DNA of 62,595 nt. It comes from a virus. The stretch covers positions 1 through 62,595 of IMG/VR virus record IMGVR_UViG_3300027823_000007. One strand, given 5' to 3'. Positions 16,785 through 25,730 of this stretch are shown here, in pieces. Positions within the stretch are counted from its first letter, which is position 1; every line of letters starts with the position of its first letter. Position numbers and translations under genes: made by a program. The notes under the pieces were generated by a model that worked only from the letters and a program-made list of their open reading frames with translations, had not been told where the DNA came from and made no database searches.

Positions 16785-17933
16785 ATGCAGACTGAAGCCC
16801 TAACACCATTAGTTTCGCTTATAAGTCAGAGTTTAGGCTATGGCGAATCCTCTTCTCACTGGTTCAAAAATGGCTGGTCTACCAGTACGTCGGGCGGTTA
16901 CGGGAATAACTACGTTAATGACTACGCCACTATGCTTAAGCAGCCTTGGATCGCCGCTGCGGCTAAGGTTCGCATTTTATTAATGCTGTCATACTTGCAG
17001 GAATACTCGCATGATGACCCGAAAATTCAGCAAGATATTCTAAAGCAAATTGAAGATTTACCAGGTAGTTTCAAAACTCATCAAAGCAAGATTGCCTCAT
17101 CAATTTATTACGGATTTTCTATTACTGAAAAATGGCACGAAGTCAGGGCAAGAAAAGCAGTAATAGCGGGATTGAATTGGGTTGATCCGCGGTTTATAAA
17201 ATTTAAACTGAGAGACGATTTAACCCTAGAAACTAGGTTTAAAAAAGGTGAGTTAGATATTGAATTAACCGATTTTTTGCATATAAAAAATGAAGAGTGC
17301 TTTAACTTAGGGAATAATCCGGCGGGTGTTGCTACGCTAGCAAGGGCGATCCCATTTTGGGAACAATACAGGTTAGTGATGCTTTCAATGGCGATCGCAG
17401 CGCAACGGCAAGCAACGCCGCTATTAGTTGGAAAGAGTAACGCCGGAACCGATGAGGCAGCAAAAATTATGCTAGAAAAGTTAGAAGAGGCCCGCAACAG
17501 CGGGGTAATGGTAATCGACGCGCTTGATGAAATTTTGGCGATCGCGCAACAGACGGACGGCGCTTTTTTTGTTTCAGTTTTAAGACTACTCAGGCAAGGA
17601 ATTTTGATGAGTTTTTTAATACCTGAGACAATTTTAGGACAAGGGGAATCCGGGTCGGGCGACTCGAATTTAAACAGCGGACACACTGAGATATTAAGAA
17701 TGGCTAGCCGTACCGATGCGGGTATTTTTGGGGAGGAATTGGTAGAGCAACTAATCCGCCCGATTATCCAGTTTAATTATGGTGATATTGGGAATTGGGG
17801 GAAATTCCCATTGAGAATTGACGAACCGCGCGATCCTAACGGGTTAATTACCGCGCTACAGAAAACTGTTGAAAATTCGATCCTAGATGCTGAGACTGTC
17901 GGAAGTCGAATTGCAGAATTGGCTGGCATTTAG
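16785..17933 (+). CDS. Portal protein (DUF935/Mu gp29-like)
   Basis: 382 residues. Portal proteins form the dodecameric ring through which DNA enters the head. Features that fit are the position after terL and before the protease, QPWIAAAAKVRILLM near the N-terminus, the DFLHIKNEECFNLGNNPAGVATLARAIPFWEQY segment typical of the gp29-like wing, and the C-terminal ELVEQLIRPIIQFNYG. It is shorter than many portals. Translation may use the GGGA arm of the palindrome as a weak ribosome site. Confidence 0.75.
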   Translation: MQTEALTPLVSLISQSLGYGESSSHWFKNGWSTSTSGGYGNNYVNDYATMLKQPWIAAAAKVRILLMLSYLQEYSHDDPKIQQDILKQIEDLPGSFKTHQSKIASSIYYGFSITEKWHEVRARKAVIAGLNWVDPRFIKFKLRDDLTLETRFKKGELDIELTDFLHIKNEECFNLGNNPAGVATLARAIPFWEQYRLVMLSMAIAAQRQATPLLVGKSNAGTDEAAKIMLEKLEEARNSGVMVIDALDEILAIAQQTDGAFFVSVLRLLRQGILMSFLIPETILGQGESGSGDSNLNSGHTEILRMASRTDAGIFGEELVEQLIRPIIQFNYGDIGNWGKFPLRIDEPRDPNGLITALQKTVENSILDAETVGSRIAELAGI

Positions 17934-17958
17934 CGGGGCGATCGCCCGATCGCCCGAC

Positions 17959-18060
17959 CTGTTTTGATATTGGGGTAAAATCGTTACTGTGTATAGGCTT
18001 GAGTCTGTCACAGAAGACTATATATTATAAAAATACCAGTACATTCTGTGACTCCCTATT
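17959..18060 (+). promoter_or_regulatory. Late control repeat, copy 2
   Basis: It carries TTTTGATATTGGGGTAAAA, CGTTACTGTGTATAGG, the arm GTCACAGAA, an AT core ATATATTATAAAAAT and the arm TTCTGTGAC. In this copy the two arms are exactly complementary. It lies 3' of the portal gene and reaches the end of the HNH gene. Confidence 0.85.
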
Positions 18061-18292
18061 AAAGCCAGAGGTCGCCAACCCGCTCTAAAGGGCGATCGGG
18101 TTGGAAATTGTCGGAGTGCGATCGGCGGTGGTGCAACCGATGCACCGATGCGCTAGAACATACCTCTAAATTGTCGTAGCTATTGTCCTCTGTATTGCCG
18201 TTTAAATGGTGTACGACCTCTCCTTTTCTCAGTTGACGGCAGATTGTCCGTTCTGCAATGACCCGGTGTAAATAGACGATTTTGTAAGGCAT
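18059..18292 (-). CDS. HNH endonuclease (small homing-type)
   Basis: 77 residues. VHHLNGNTEDNSYDNLEV contains the HH, N and the DN..NL spacing of the HNH-3 fold. HNH enzymes cut DNA with a metal ion and often act as homing endonucleases or in packaging. This one lies on the opposite strand inside the head cluster, with a late control repeat on each side. That suggests it inserted together with a duplicated copy of the repeat. Confidence 0.85.
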   Translation of the reverse strand: MPYKIVYLHRVIAERTICRQLRKGEVVHHLNGNTEDNSYDNLEVCSSASVHRLHHRRSHSDNFQPDRPLERVGDLWL

Positions 18293-18343
18293 ATTAGCGT
18301 TCTCAACATTTTTTATATTGTAGCACCGCCCGATCGCCCCGAC

Positions 18344-18448
18344 CTGTTCTGATATTGGGGCAAAATCGTTACTGTGTATAGGTTTGAGCTAGTCATAGAA
18401 CAATATATATTATAAAAATAGCAGTATGTCCTGTGACTTCCCCTATTA
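18344..18448 (+). promoter_or_regulatory. Late control repeat, copy 3
   Basis: It reads TTCTGATATTGGGGCAAAA, CGTTACTGTGTATAGG, GTCATAGAA, AT core, CAGTATGTCCTGTGAC. It directly precedes the protease, decoration and capsid genes. The GTG at 18433 that opens the longest protease frame lies inside it. Confidence 0.85.
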
Positions 18449-18534
18449 TACTCATTGGCGATCGCGCTGTAATTGCGATTAATGTGCTATCTTTTAAAGG
18501 ATTAATGATATTCCCAACACTGGGATTTTGTGAT

Positions 18535-19617
18535 ATGACTATGAATTATCGTGATGTGTCTGAGACGATCGCGGGGATCGATACTGAGGGAATAAAAACA
18601 CTAGAATTTAGCTTTGCTAGTAGTATCCCACATCGCCGTATGGACTGGGAAAGATGGGAAATAGTTGATGAGATTTTAGATTGTAGGGAAGAGGCAATTA
18701 AGGGCGATCGGCTTAATTCGGGTTTAATCCAGTTTTTGTGGAATCATGATCCGGATCAGGTTCGCGGTGTTATTAGTTCGATTAAATGGGAGGGAGATCG
18801 AGGTTTAGCAGTAGCCAAGATGTCGCGATCGGCTGCTACAGAGGAATTATATCAAAATGTCAAAGACGGCATTATAAAGGGAATTAGTGTAGGCTATCGA
18901 GTGTATAAACATGAGGTATTGAGTAATGCAGTTTGGGAAGGTGATGAATGGGATTCTAAATTAGTCAGCCCCAAAAAAGTAAAAGCGATCGAATGGGAAA
19001 TTTTCGAGATCAGTGCAGTTTCTATTCCGGCAGATGCTACAGTAGGAATAGGGCGCGCCGATCGCGGTCTTCCTGAGAATTTACAGCAAATTATCAAAGC
19101 GGTCGGAGTACAAAAAGTTAAGGAAGCTTTAGAAAAAATGACAGAAAGAGTAGACGATATCAAAAGAGACCCGGCATACTTGGATCTAGATGATAAGTAC
19201 AGACAATCACAGGCTGACTTAATCACACACAAGGCAGAGAATGAGGCTTTAAAGACGCAGGTGCTAGTTTTGCAAGCGTCAGTATCAAAATATCAGAAAG
19301 ATGCTGAGATTAGCCAAAAATACGCTAGTCTGAGATCGGATGCTGAAGGTTTGGTTAGTGAGACTAAAATGCCAAGTCATGAGTTTGATGAGTTATTTGC
19401 TCGATCGCTTGCGGACTTTCTGGTAACACCGGATGCTACGGCAGAATTAAGAGCGATCGAGATTGTAGTCAATATGGCTAAAAAGCGATCGGCTGCACTA
19501 AACAAAAAAAGCTCAAAAATACCCCCAGAAATGCCAGATGATACGATCGCAGCAAAAAGCGATCTAGCTGACACTAACGAAGCAATCATCAGCTATGAGA
19601 ATGCTTGGAAACAATAA
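18535..19617 (+). CDS. HK97-family prohead protease, possible scaffold fusion
   Basis: 360 residues from ATG 18535 (18541 is also possible). The in-frame GTG at 18433 lies in the late repeat and is unlikely. The protease part has LIQFLWNHDPDQVRG (catalytic His), GIIKGISVGYRV (catalytic Ser) and EISAVSIPADATVGIG, as in S78/U35 head-maturation proteases. The last 150 residues are coiled-coil (NEALKTQVLVLQASVSKYQ) and may serve as internal scaffold, as in fused protease-scaffold proteins. It cleaves capsid parts during head assembly. Confidence 0.85.
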   Translation: MTMNYRDVSETIAGIDTEGIKTLEFSFASSIPHRRMDWERWEIVDEILDCREEAIKGDRLNSGLIQFLWNHDPDQVRGVISSIKWEGDRGLAVAKMSRSAATEELYQNVKDGIIKGISVGYRVYKHEVLSNAVWEGDEWDSKLVSPKKVKAIEWEIFEISAVSIPADATVGIGRADRGLPENLQQIIKAVGVQKVKEALEKMTERVDDIKRDPAYLDLDDKYRQSQADLITHKAENEALKTQVLVLQASVSKYQKDAEISQKYASLRSDAEGLVSETKMPSHEFDELFARSLADFLVTPDATAELRAIEIVVNMAKKRSAALNKKSSKIPPEMPDDTIAAKSDLADTNEAIISYENAWKQ

Positions 19618-19635
19618 AACCCAGAGGATCTATCA

Positions 19636-20094
19636 ATGCCTGAGTTATCTAACACAATTGTTGCGGGCGAGTTGGCAATGTCAGGACAAGAGGACAGCGC
19701 ACGGACTGCCTACAACGCAGAGGCTGTCGCAGCGATCAAACCCGGTTACTTTGTGGCGATCGCGACTGCTTTAGAAGGCAATCTAGAACGCCGTGGGGTG
19801 ATTTTACCAGTCAATGCTAATTCTATTATTGTGGGAGCTTGCAAGCGCTGGTATTTGAAGGACGAGCACCCGCCCAAGGATCAGGTCGCGTATTATTTCC
19901 GTGGTGTAATAGGAGTGCTAGTTGTCGCAGCCGTGAAAGCTGGCGACCCTGTATTCACAATATTTACTCCTGGTTTGACACAAGGTCAAGCTACAAACGT
20001 AGCAGGCGCTAATGCGGTATTAGTACCTAACGCTCGATTCTTATCTACGATCGGCGCGGATAAAGTGGCAATTTGTTCGCTCAATTTGCCTTAA
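19636..20094 (+). CDS. Head decoration or cement protein
   Basis: 152 residues, just before the capsid gene and 18 bases after the protease, with ribosome site AGAGGA. The sequence is beta-rich (AIKPGYFVAIAT, GVIGVLVVAAVKAGDPVFTIF) and resembles the DUF2190 or Gp24-like structural cement proteins that bind the outside of heads. The call rests on position and overall character. Confidence 0.65.
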   Translation: MPELSNTIVAGELAMSGQEDSARTAYNAEAVAAIKPGYFVAIATALEGNLERRGVILPVNANSIIVGACKRWYLKDEHPPKDQVAYYFRGVIGVLVVAAVKAGDPVFTIFTPGLTQGQATNVAGANAVLVPNARFLSTIGADKVAICSLNLP

Positions 20095-20155
20095 TTCCCA
20101 ACATTTCAAAGCTCAGTTATTAATCCCAACAATGGGAGTTTAGAGAGGTCTGACA

Positions 20156-21121
20156 ATGGCAGTTTCTGCATTATGGCAATACATAGCCGAAGGTTTAGAA
20201 ATTCGGAATAACTACCGATTTCCTCAATATCCTTTTGAGAATGGAACACTGATCCCTACTACGGGCGATCTCCCCCCGGGGAAAGATGAGGTCGGCGCGA
20301 TCTTTATGGGTGGAAACTTAGGGGAAGAAGCAATCCTATTAGCACCAGGCGCTGCCGATATCCCGTTAACCCCCGTTACTTTAACTACAGATAATTATCC
20401 TGTTGTAATGGCAGCAAAAGGATATTCTGTAATGTGGCAAGAGGCTCGGACACAAGACGCGCTAAGAATCAGGCAATTAGTAGAAAACCGGAAAATTGAC
20501 ATAGTTCGGTCTGAGATAGCTAAACGTCTAAACAGGTTTGCGGCGATCGGGGAACCTGTTCTAGGTTATACCGGGTTATATAATAACCCTAACGTTAGTT
20601 TTACCCTGTCAGCTTTCAACCCTAATACTGCGACTTATGCTCAGTGGGTTGAATTTCTGATTGATACTATCCTAAGCGCCGGATTAAGTGCCGATGGGGA
20701 GACAGTTTTAGAGCCTGACACGATTTTATTATCTCCAAGAATGCGGGTATTAGCGTCGCGAATAATGAACCCTCAAAATGGCGATGTTTCAGCTTTAGAC
20801 GCTGCGATCGAGCAACTGGGAACCTCTCCTGCGGGTAATTCTGCTAGTTTCATCCGATCGCCATTTAGTTCGAGCGATATTCTCGAAAAATATGGAGTTC
20901 GACCGGGCGTGACTAACCGCGATCGGATGGTTGTTTACACGAGAGATCCCGCGGTAGTCAGTCGCCGGATCGAGTCTACAGTTGCTCAGTTAGTTGATGA
21001 GCAATTTTTAGCACCAACACAAGGATTAACTAGAATCTTCCCGTTTTTCTCGTGTTCATCAGGCACAATGATTCACGATCCGGCTGGCATTAAATATATT
21101 GATGTTGTTGAAGCTGTTTAG
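20156..21121 (+). CDS. Major capsid protein (DUF2184-like, HK97 fold)
   Basis: 321 residues. It is the main shell protein. It follows the decoration gene and has ribosome site AGAGG. Typical parts are KGYSVMWQEARTQDALRIRQLVENRKIDIVRSEIAKRLNRFAAIG (spine helix), the GYTGLYNNPNV segment, and TILLSPRMRVLASRIMNP with the late DRMVVYTRDPAVVSRRIE. This pattern is that of DUF2184-type capsid proteins of Mu/P22-like phages. There is no N-terminal scaffold extension, consistent with scaffold residing in the protease protein. Confidence 0.8.
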   Translation: MAVSALWQYIAEGLEIRNNYRFPQYPFENGTLIPTTGDLPPGKDEVGAIFMGGNLGEEAILLAPGAADIPLTPVTLTTDNYPVVMAAKGYSVMWQEARTQDALRIRQLVENRKIDIVRSEIAKRLNRFAAIGEPVLGYTGLYNNPNVSFTLSAFNPNTATYAQWVEFLIDTILSAGLSADGETVLEPDTILLSPRMRVLASRIMNPQNGDVSALDAAIEQLGTSPAGNSASFIRSPFSSSDILEKYGVRPGVTNRDRMVVYTRDPAVVSRRIESTVAQLVDEQFLAPTQGLTRIFPFFSCSSGTMIHDPAGIKYIDVVEAV

Positions 21122-21162
21122 GTTTTGCCGGGATTAATCGATTAACAAATAACTCAAAAACC

Positions 21163-21549
21163 ATGCCACAAGTCGTAATATTCTACCCTGAGAGATGTTT
21201 GCCAGCAATGAAACCGGGTGTAGTTCTATCGTTTGACAAGATCGCGCTAGTCGCTGGCACAAATGCACTAGACGAAACCAAGATCCAACAGCTACAAGAG
21301 CATCCGGATTATCAAAGATTTTCTAAGCTGAAAGCGATCGAGGTTGTACAGCAGTCAGAGACAATCGATCCGATGGCTAATACTGAAATTATAGATCTTG
21401 GCTCTTACGCAATAGAGGAAGCGGCAACCGTAATTAATTCGACTGTGGATTTAATGGTGCTTGACGCTTGGCTAAAAACAGAGCAGAGAAAATCAGTAAG
21501 AACCTCGATCGCAACCCGGATCAATCAGCTAAAACAAGGCTTAGCTTGA
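21163..21549 (+). CDS. Head-associated protein (Mu gp35-like)
   Basis: 128 residues. The C-terminal LMVLDAWLKTEQRKSVRTSIATRINQL is a common motif in small proteins coded after Mu-like capsid genes. The N-terminal half is beta-like. It is probably a head-completion or structural accessory. No strong ribosome site is visible before ATG 21163. Confidence 0.5.
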   Translation: MPQVVIFYPERCLPAMKPGVVLSFDKIALVAGTNALDETKIQQLQEHPDYQRFSKLKAIEVVQQSETIDPMANTEIIDLGSYAIEEAATVINSTVDLMVLDAWLKTEQRKSVRTSIATRINQLKQGLA

Positions 21550-21551
21550 AC

Positions 21552-21926
21552 TTAAAACGGGTGATTGAAAACCTCAGTTCGATCGCCCCCGAAAGTTCTT
21601 GTTTGCTCGCGTTCTGGAATCTCAATATTGGCGGCGATCGCTAACTGTCTTAAGAACTTTAACCAGCGATCGCATTGAGATCCGTTGCCGTTGCTGTAGC
21701 TTACCGAATACCCTTCTGGTTTGACTTCAAAGCTTTTAATCTCTGAAGTGTGCCGATCTCCTGAAGTAGTGCAAAGCAACCAACCTAGATAATATTCTGT
21801 CGCTAAAGGCCTATAAGCTAAAGGGAATATTGAGGCTTTAGCTGTCGCAACTGGTAGCCAATCGGAGTAGATTAGCTCATTAAATTCCGTACCATATTTT
21901 AGGGAGAAGTCAGAGTATGACATCAT
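21552..21926 (-). CDS. Hypothetical protein (minus-strand cargo)
   Basis: About 124 residues from the paired ATGs at 21926/21923. Tyr/Trp-rich (MSYSDFSLKYGTEFNELIYSDWLP, YYLGWLL), with a helical C-terminus (CDRWLKFLRQLAIAANIEIPE). No family is recognised. Its 5' end overlaps the plus-strand gene that begins at 21917 by a few bases, so the two starts are divergent. A longer minus frame to 22013 is unlikely because it overlaps that gene further. Confidence 0.5.
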   Translation of the reverse strand: MMSYSDFSLKYGTEFNELIYSDWLPVATAKASIFPLAYRPLATEYYLGWLLCTTSGDRHTSEIKSFEVKPEGYSVSYSNGNGSQCDRWLKFLRQLAIAANIEIPEREQTRTFGGDRTEVFNHPF

Positions 21927-22336
21927 TAAACCAACTAATAAAAAGCACTCTCCCAAGTGTACCTTTTTTAAAATCCGATTACCAGTTAACGTCGCTAACT
22001 TTTGAGAGATCATTAGGCGGTGTTATTGATATTTTAGGCAATCCTACAGGTTCCGAATTATTCCCGGTATTAGCTCGACTATATATAACAACTAGCTTAG
22101 AATCGTTTGCAATGCCTAACAATGGGCAACAAAATAGAGTATACAGAGGTCACGTGCAACAGCCAAAAATATTGCCGTTGTGGATAGTCCCCGGTGTGGG
22201 AGGTAGTTGCATATTAGCCGATCGAACTTATGATTTTATATTGCTAAGTCTCGATCGTACTTCGATGCCAGCTTATGCCCAAAACTTTGGGGAACGGCTA
22301 GAATTAAACGTATTTTCTAATTCTAAAAGTTTATAG
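21917..22336 (+). CDS. Head-tail completion candidate
   Basis: 139 residues with a clear ribosome site (AGGGAG at 21901). Beta-rich, with GGVIDILGNPTGSELFPVLARLYI and VPGVGGSCILADRTYDFILLSLDR. The position between capsid and tail sheath genes suggests an adaptor or stopper. No specific family is recognised. Confidence 0.55.
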   Translation: MTSLNQLIKSTLPSVPFLKSDYQLTSLTFERSLGGVIDILGNPTGSELFPVLARLYITTSLESFAMPNNGQQNRVYRGHVQQPKILPLWIVPGVGGSCILADRTYDFILLSLDRTSMPAYAQNFGERLELNVFSNSKSL

Positions 22337-22360
22337 CCTAGGCATTCTCAATGTTGGGAA

Positions 22361-22642
22361 TTAAGGCGCGATTCTGTATTTATTCCAGTTGAATTTACGC
22401 TGATAGCGATCCGTATCAAATAGGTGACTCTCACCTCGGTATTTGATGCGATTTGCAGCTATCCATTGATATTCCCCGTTTTTGCTACAAACAAGCCTAA
22501 ACTCGCTGGAATGGTCTACTATGGGTAAGTGGATCTTTGCTACCACCCATCCCGGATGCCAATTTCTGCCACAGTCACAGGTAAAAAAACAGTCTTTAGT
22601 CGGTTTTATTAATCTGGGTTCAACACTTAACCATTTAGGCAT
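22361..22642 (-). CDS. Small Cys-containing protein (minus-strand cargo)
   Basis: 93 residues, rich in Trp, Tyr and basic residues. CFFTCDCGRNWHPGW has three close cysteines plus a histidine and may bind zinc. I do not recognise the family. Head cluster genes on the other strand flank it. Confidence 0.5.
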   Translation of the reverse strand: MPKWLSVEPRLIKPTKDCFFTCDCGRNWHPGWVVAKIHLPIVDHSSEFRLVCSKNGEYQWIAANRIKYRGESHLFDTDRYQRKFNWNKYRIAP

Positions 22643-22672
22643 AATTTGTTAGGAAACAACTAAATTAACTCA

Positions 22673-23416
22673 ATGCTAGCAATAATTCCGATCGTGATCA
22701 AAGTAGCCGCGGGTGCATTGACAAAGGGATCTGCCAAGGTTATAGCAAAATGGGCGGGTGGCAATATTGCTAAGAAATACATCGCAACAAAGGTAGCAGA
22801 AAAGGTAATTAATGAAGCAAAAAAGATGGCGTCAGGTGAGTCTAAAGACTGGCAAGCAGCTTTTAAGGAAAGTCCTGGTAACGCCATTAGAGACGCTGCT
22901 AAAGATTTTGTAAAAACTGAGGTTAAAGATGCGGTAATCAATGAAGATTTGATCCGGTATTATAACGACAGATTAATAAACAATACCGGCGATACTGTTT
23001 ATAGGGAAAGTAGAAATCTGATTGCAGATCCTAATAACTATATACTGAAAATAGATCCGGAAAAGATTATAGATCGCACTACTAGCGACATTCTCAACAG
23101 AGGTTTAGAATGGCATCAAAACAGAACTGGAATAGGTGGAAATTCGCAGTTACTAGATCGCAATGTGATAGGCGGTAGCAGTCCGATCGCATCAAGGCAA
23201 ATTTTAGAACAGGTTAATCAGATTGAAAGTGTCGATCGCATTACTACCTCAGACCTACTTGAAAGCGCCGGGAAAACGGCGTTTTATGACTCGTTTGATG
23301 AACGCAAGCTCACATATACCGTAATCGGTACTGATGACGCTTTAGCGGGGCGTGTCCGCAGTCCTTTAGAGGCTTTAATGCAGAATACTTTCGACATAGA
23401 TGAGCCCGTTAGTTGA
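22673..23416 (+). CDS. Unknown virion-cluster protein
   Basis: 247 residues with ribosome site AGGAAA. A hydrophobic, Ala/Gly-rich N-terminus (IIPIVIKVAAGALTKGSAKVIAKWAGG) could be a membrane or capsid-internal helix. The rest is polar and helical (KKMASGESKDWQAAFKE, YNDRLINN). By position it may be an internal or minor head protein. No MuF-like morphogenesis protein is otherwise recognised in the cluster. Confidence 0.5.
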   Translation: MLAIIPIVIKVAAGALTKGSAKVIAKWAGGNIAKKYIATKVAEKVINEAKKMASGESKDWQAAFKESPGNAIRDAAKDFVKTEVKDAVINEDLIRYYNDRLINNTGDTVYRESRNLIADPNNYILKIDPEKIIDRTTSDILNRGLEWHQNRTGIGGNSQLLDRNVIGGSSPIASRQILEQVNQIESVDRITTSDLLESAGKTAFYDSFDERKLTYTVIGTDDALAGRVRSPLEALMQNTFDIDEPVS

Positions 23417-23452
23417 ATCGGGCGATCGCGCGCTTCAAACCTCAGTCACGTC

Positions 23453-23564
23453 CCGTTTTGGTATTGGGGTAAAATCGTTATAGTGTATAGGTTTGAGGTT
23501 GTCACAGAACGATATATATTATAAAATTACCAGTACATCCTATGACTTTTCCCATTATCTGACG
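23453..23564 (+). promoter_or_regulatory. Late control repeat, copy 4
   Basis: It reads GTATTGGGGTAAAA, CGTTATAGTGTATAGG, GTCACAGAAC, AT core ATATATTATAAAAT, then TACATCCTATGAC. It precedes the tail cluster, with one minus-strand cargo gene in between. Confidence 0.85.
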
Positions 23565-23584
23565 GGGCGATCGGGCGCAATAAA

Positions 23585-23613
23585 AAACCGCCAGATTAAC
23601 AGCGGTTCGACCC
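23585..23613 (-). terminator. Terminator of the small cargo gene ending at 23662
   Basis: On the minus strand AACCGC-(10 nt)-GCGGTT is followed by TTTTA. It also sits just after the late control repeat on the plus strand. Confidence 0.5.
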
Positions 23614-23661
23614 TTTGTTCCTAAACCCTTGAATATTGTGTCTCCGAGGTTAACAGTCTTA

Positions 23662-23910
23662 TCATATCTTAATCTGCCAATATTTAACAACTCTCTGTTT
23701 ATTTATAAATTGGCTATCTACCAGAATTATAGTAACTCCGGTTTGGAGCATCCCATGTCCGTAGATTCGCTTGTCAGCATAGCAGTTTTTGAGCACAGTC
23801 CGGTCGCATTCTGTGGTTTGCGGCGTAAAGCCTCTGTCTCTTAAAAACTCTTCAAATCGCGTGATTTCTCCATGCCTTACGGCTATTTGCCCGATCGCGG
23901 AATCTGTCAT
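23662..23910 (-). CDS. Small hypothetical protein (minus-strand cargo)
   Basis: 82 residues from the ATG at 23910. It contains GEITRFEEFLRDRGFTPQTTECDR and a C-terminal strand region (GVTIILVDSQFI). No family is recognised. The longer frame from 23952 passes through a palindrome variant and is less likely. Confidence 0.45.
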   Translation of the reverse strand: MTDSAIGQIAVRHGEITRFEEFLRDRGFTPQTTECDRTVLKNCYADKRIYGHGMLQTGVTIILVDSQFINKQRVVKYWQIKI

Positions 23911-24014
23911 TTTTAGAATTCTCAGTGTTGGGAATAGATGATTAATCGGCAAAACGTGCTACACTTTAAAAGTAAATATCGATTGTTTGAAGTAGTTAAA
24001 CTCTGAGGCGGCTT

Positions 24015-24512
24015 TTGTCCGTCTCTTTCTATAGTATGTTCGATTCTGAGCAAATCAGGACAGAAATTTCATCAGCGTTAGCACCCGTGCGCGCGACACT
24101 TGCACCTAACGTATTGCTAAGGATACACCCTAACAAAGTGCAAGAGCTAGCGATCGCGGATAACGCTGGCGACATTTTGATCCTATTCCCTAGTGAGAGA
24201 ACGATCGAGAACGATCGCACGTTTTCGGCTAATTTCCAGACGCGAATCCAGAAAGTATTAATAGTAATAAGCTTGCCAGAATACTATCAAGCAACGGGGG
24301 CCGGGAAAGTAGCAGAAAGAGTAGAATCAGCACTTGAAAACCTAAAAGTCACAAGCGCTTTATTCGATTTAACTTTTGATACCCGCCGCGAATATTTTCA
24401 ACAAAAAAGATGGGTACTAGAGCAAACTTTTGATATAGTGGGAAGGCAGCGAATTAATGAGATAGCAACGACCAGCCCACAAATAGCAACAATGAGGATT
24501 GATATACTATGA
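24015..24512 (+). CDS. Tail terminator-like protein (Mu gp37/DUF1834-like)
   Basis: 165 residues from a TTG start with GAGGCGG just upstream (ATG 24036 lacks a ribosome site). The pattern IRTEISSALAP..., then FQTRIQKVLIVISLPEYYQATGAGKVAERVESALENL, is like gp37-type proteins that cap the tail tube. Its stop overlaps the sheath start (ATGA), so the two are coupled. Confidence 0.65.
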   Translation: MSVSFYSMFDSEQIRTEISSALAPVRATLAPNVLLRIHPNKVQELAIADNAGDILILFPSERTIENDRTFSANFQTRIQKVLIVISLPEYYQATGAGKVAERVESALENLKVTSALFDLTFDTRREYFQQKRWVLEQTFDIVGRQRINEIATTSPQIATMRIDIL

Positions 24513-25726
24513 ATAGCATTCTGGTAGAACAAGGTGTCAGGCTACCGAGATCCCCGTGGGACATTATTGCAGTAGTTGGGAACGCTGCAAAAGGTGACGG
24601 CAACCCTACTTTAATTACCTCTCTAACCAGCGCGATCGCAAAGTATGGGGAGCGTTTGTCATTATCTACTGCTTCAGGTAAAGGACGCGAATCTTACGGT
24701 TTAGTTGATGCGATCGAGACGATTTTTAAATATGTCCAAGTACCTATTATCGCAGTCAATAGTACGCCGTCGGTTGCAGTTGCAGCGGTAGCAGCTAAAA
24801 ACTACACATTTAATGCCTCTGGCATAATCAAGTTAGAACACCCTAACATAGTCGCCCCCATAATCGTAACTAACGTAGCTGCCGATATAACCTATGTATC
24901 CCCTACACACTTCACGATCGCCCCACTTACAGGGATAATAACCCGCACGGCTGCGAGTACAATTCCGGCGCTTGGTACTGTTCGCGTTACCTACTCGGTC
25001 GCGAACTATGACACGATTGACTTAATAAGTGCGATCGGGCTTGTTGCAGCCGTTGGCGGGCGCGAACCTACCCTGATTGTTACCGCTGGTGTTGAAATTA
25101 CCGCAGAAATTGCCATTGCATTAAATAACAAAGCGATCGCTTTGGGTGCGATCGCAGTGTACACACAACCGGGCATTAGTGCTACAGCCGCGATCCCATT
25201 ACTCACTTCTGCTAACGCGGCTGCGGTATTCCCTATCCGCACTAGCGATCGCGGGGTTGAGGGTGCTGGCGTTCACTTGGTCGCAGCCGTGGCACTGTTA
25301 GACTATTGGGAGAACCCTAACGGAAAGTCACTAAAAGAATCTGCGATCGCCATTACTCTTGCAGACTCTGCACTATTGCAGGCTAAAGGCATAACATGGG
25401 GAAGTGATAGGATCATGACATCTATTATGACAAATGGATTGCCGTTTAATATTGCTAGACTGAGGGCAAAAGCTCAATCCTTGGCTGACAGAGTAGCTTT
25501 TGACTGGAGGCAAAAACCCTTTGATTTAGTACATCTAGAGGCTATTGCTCAAGCTATCCGCGACGCTTTGAACCGTGAACCAGAAGCCTCTCTGCTGCCT
25601 TATGGTGTAGTCAATTTCAGTAGTGAAAAGTCGGACACAGCCGATCGCCGTCTGGTTTATGATGTCCTTTTGAAAGGTGATAATCAGGCCGATCGCATTG
25701 CAGAAATAACAATCTTTGTGAGTTAG
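24509..25726 (+). CDS. Contractile tail sheath protein
   Basis: 405 residues. It forms the outer contractile tube. The N-terminus has VPIIAVNS and AAVGGREPTLIVTAG. The C-terminal DALNREPEASLLPYGVVNFSSEKS...YDVLLKGDNQADRIAEITIFVS is the conserved sheath end of Mu gpL/P2 FI-like proteins. The ATGA overlap with the preceding gene and the tube gene 4 bases later place it firmly in the tail operon. It marks the phage as a myovirus. Confidence 0.85.
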   Translation: MNSILVEQGVRLPRSPWDIIAVVGNAAKGDGNPTLITSLTSAIAKYGERLSLSTASGKGRESYGLVDAIETIFKYVQVPIIAVNSTPSVAVAAVAAKNYTFNASGIIKLEHPNIVAPIIVTNVAADITYVSPTHFTIAPLTGIITRTAASTIPALGTVRVTYSVANYDTIDLISAIGLVAAVGGREPTLIVTAGVEITAEIAIALNNKAIALGAIAVYTQPGISATAAIPLLTSANAAAVFPIRTSDRGVEGAGVHLVAAVALLDYWENPNGKSLKESAIAITLADSALLQAKGITWGSDRIMTSIMTNGLPFNIARLRAKAQSLADRVAFDWRQKPFDLVHLEAIAQAIRDALNREPEASLLPYGVVNFSSEKSDTADRRLVYDVLLKGDNQADRIAEITIFVS

Positions 25727-25730
25727 AAAT

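Noticed and set aside
23595-23620. GGTTCGACCC resembling a tRNA T-loop
   Set aside because: No acceptor stem, D arm or anticodon arm can be folded around it. The bases belong to a terminator hairpin.
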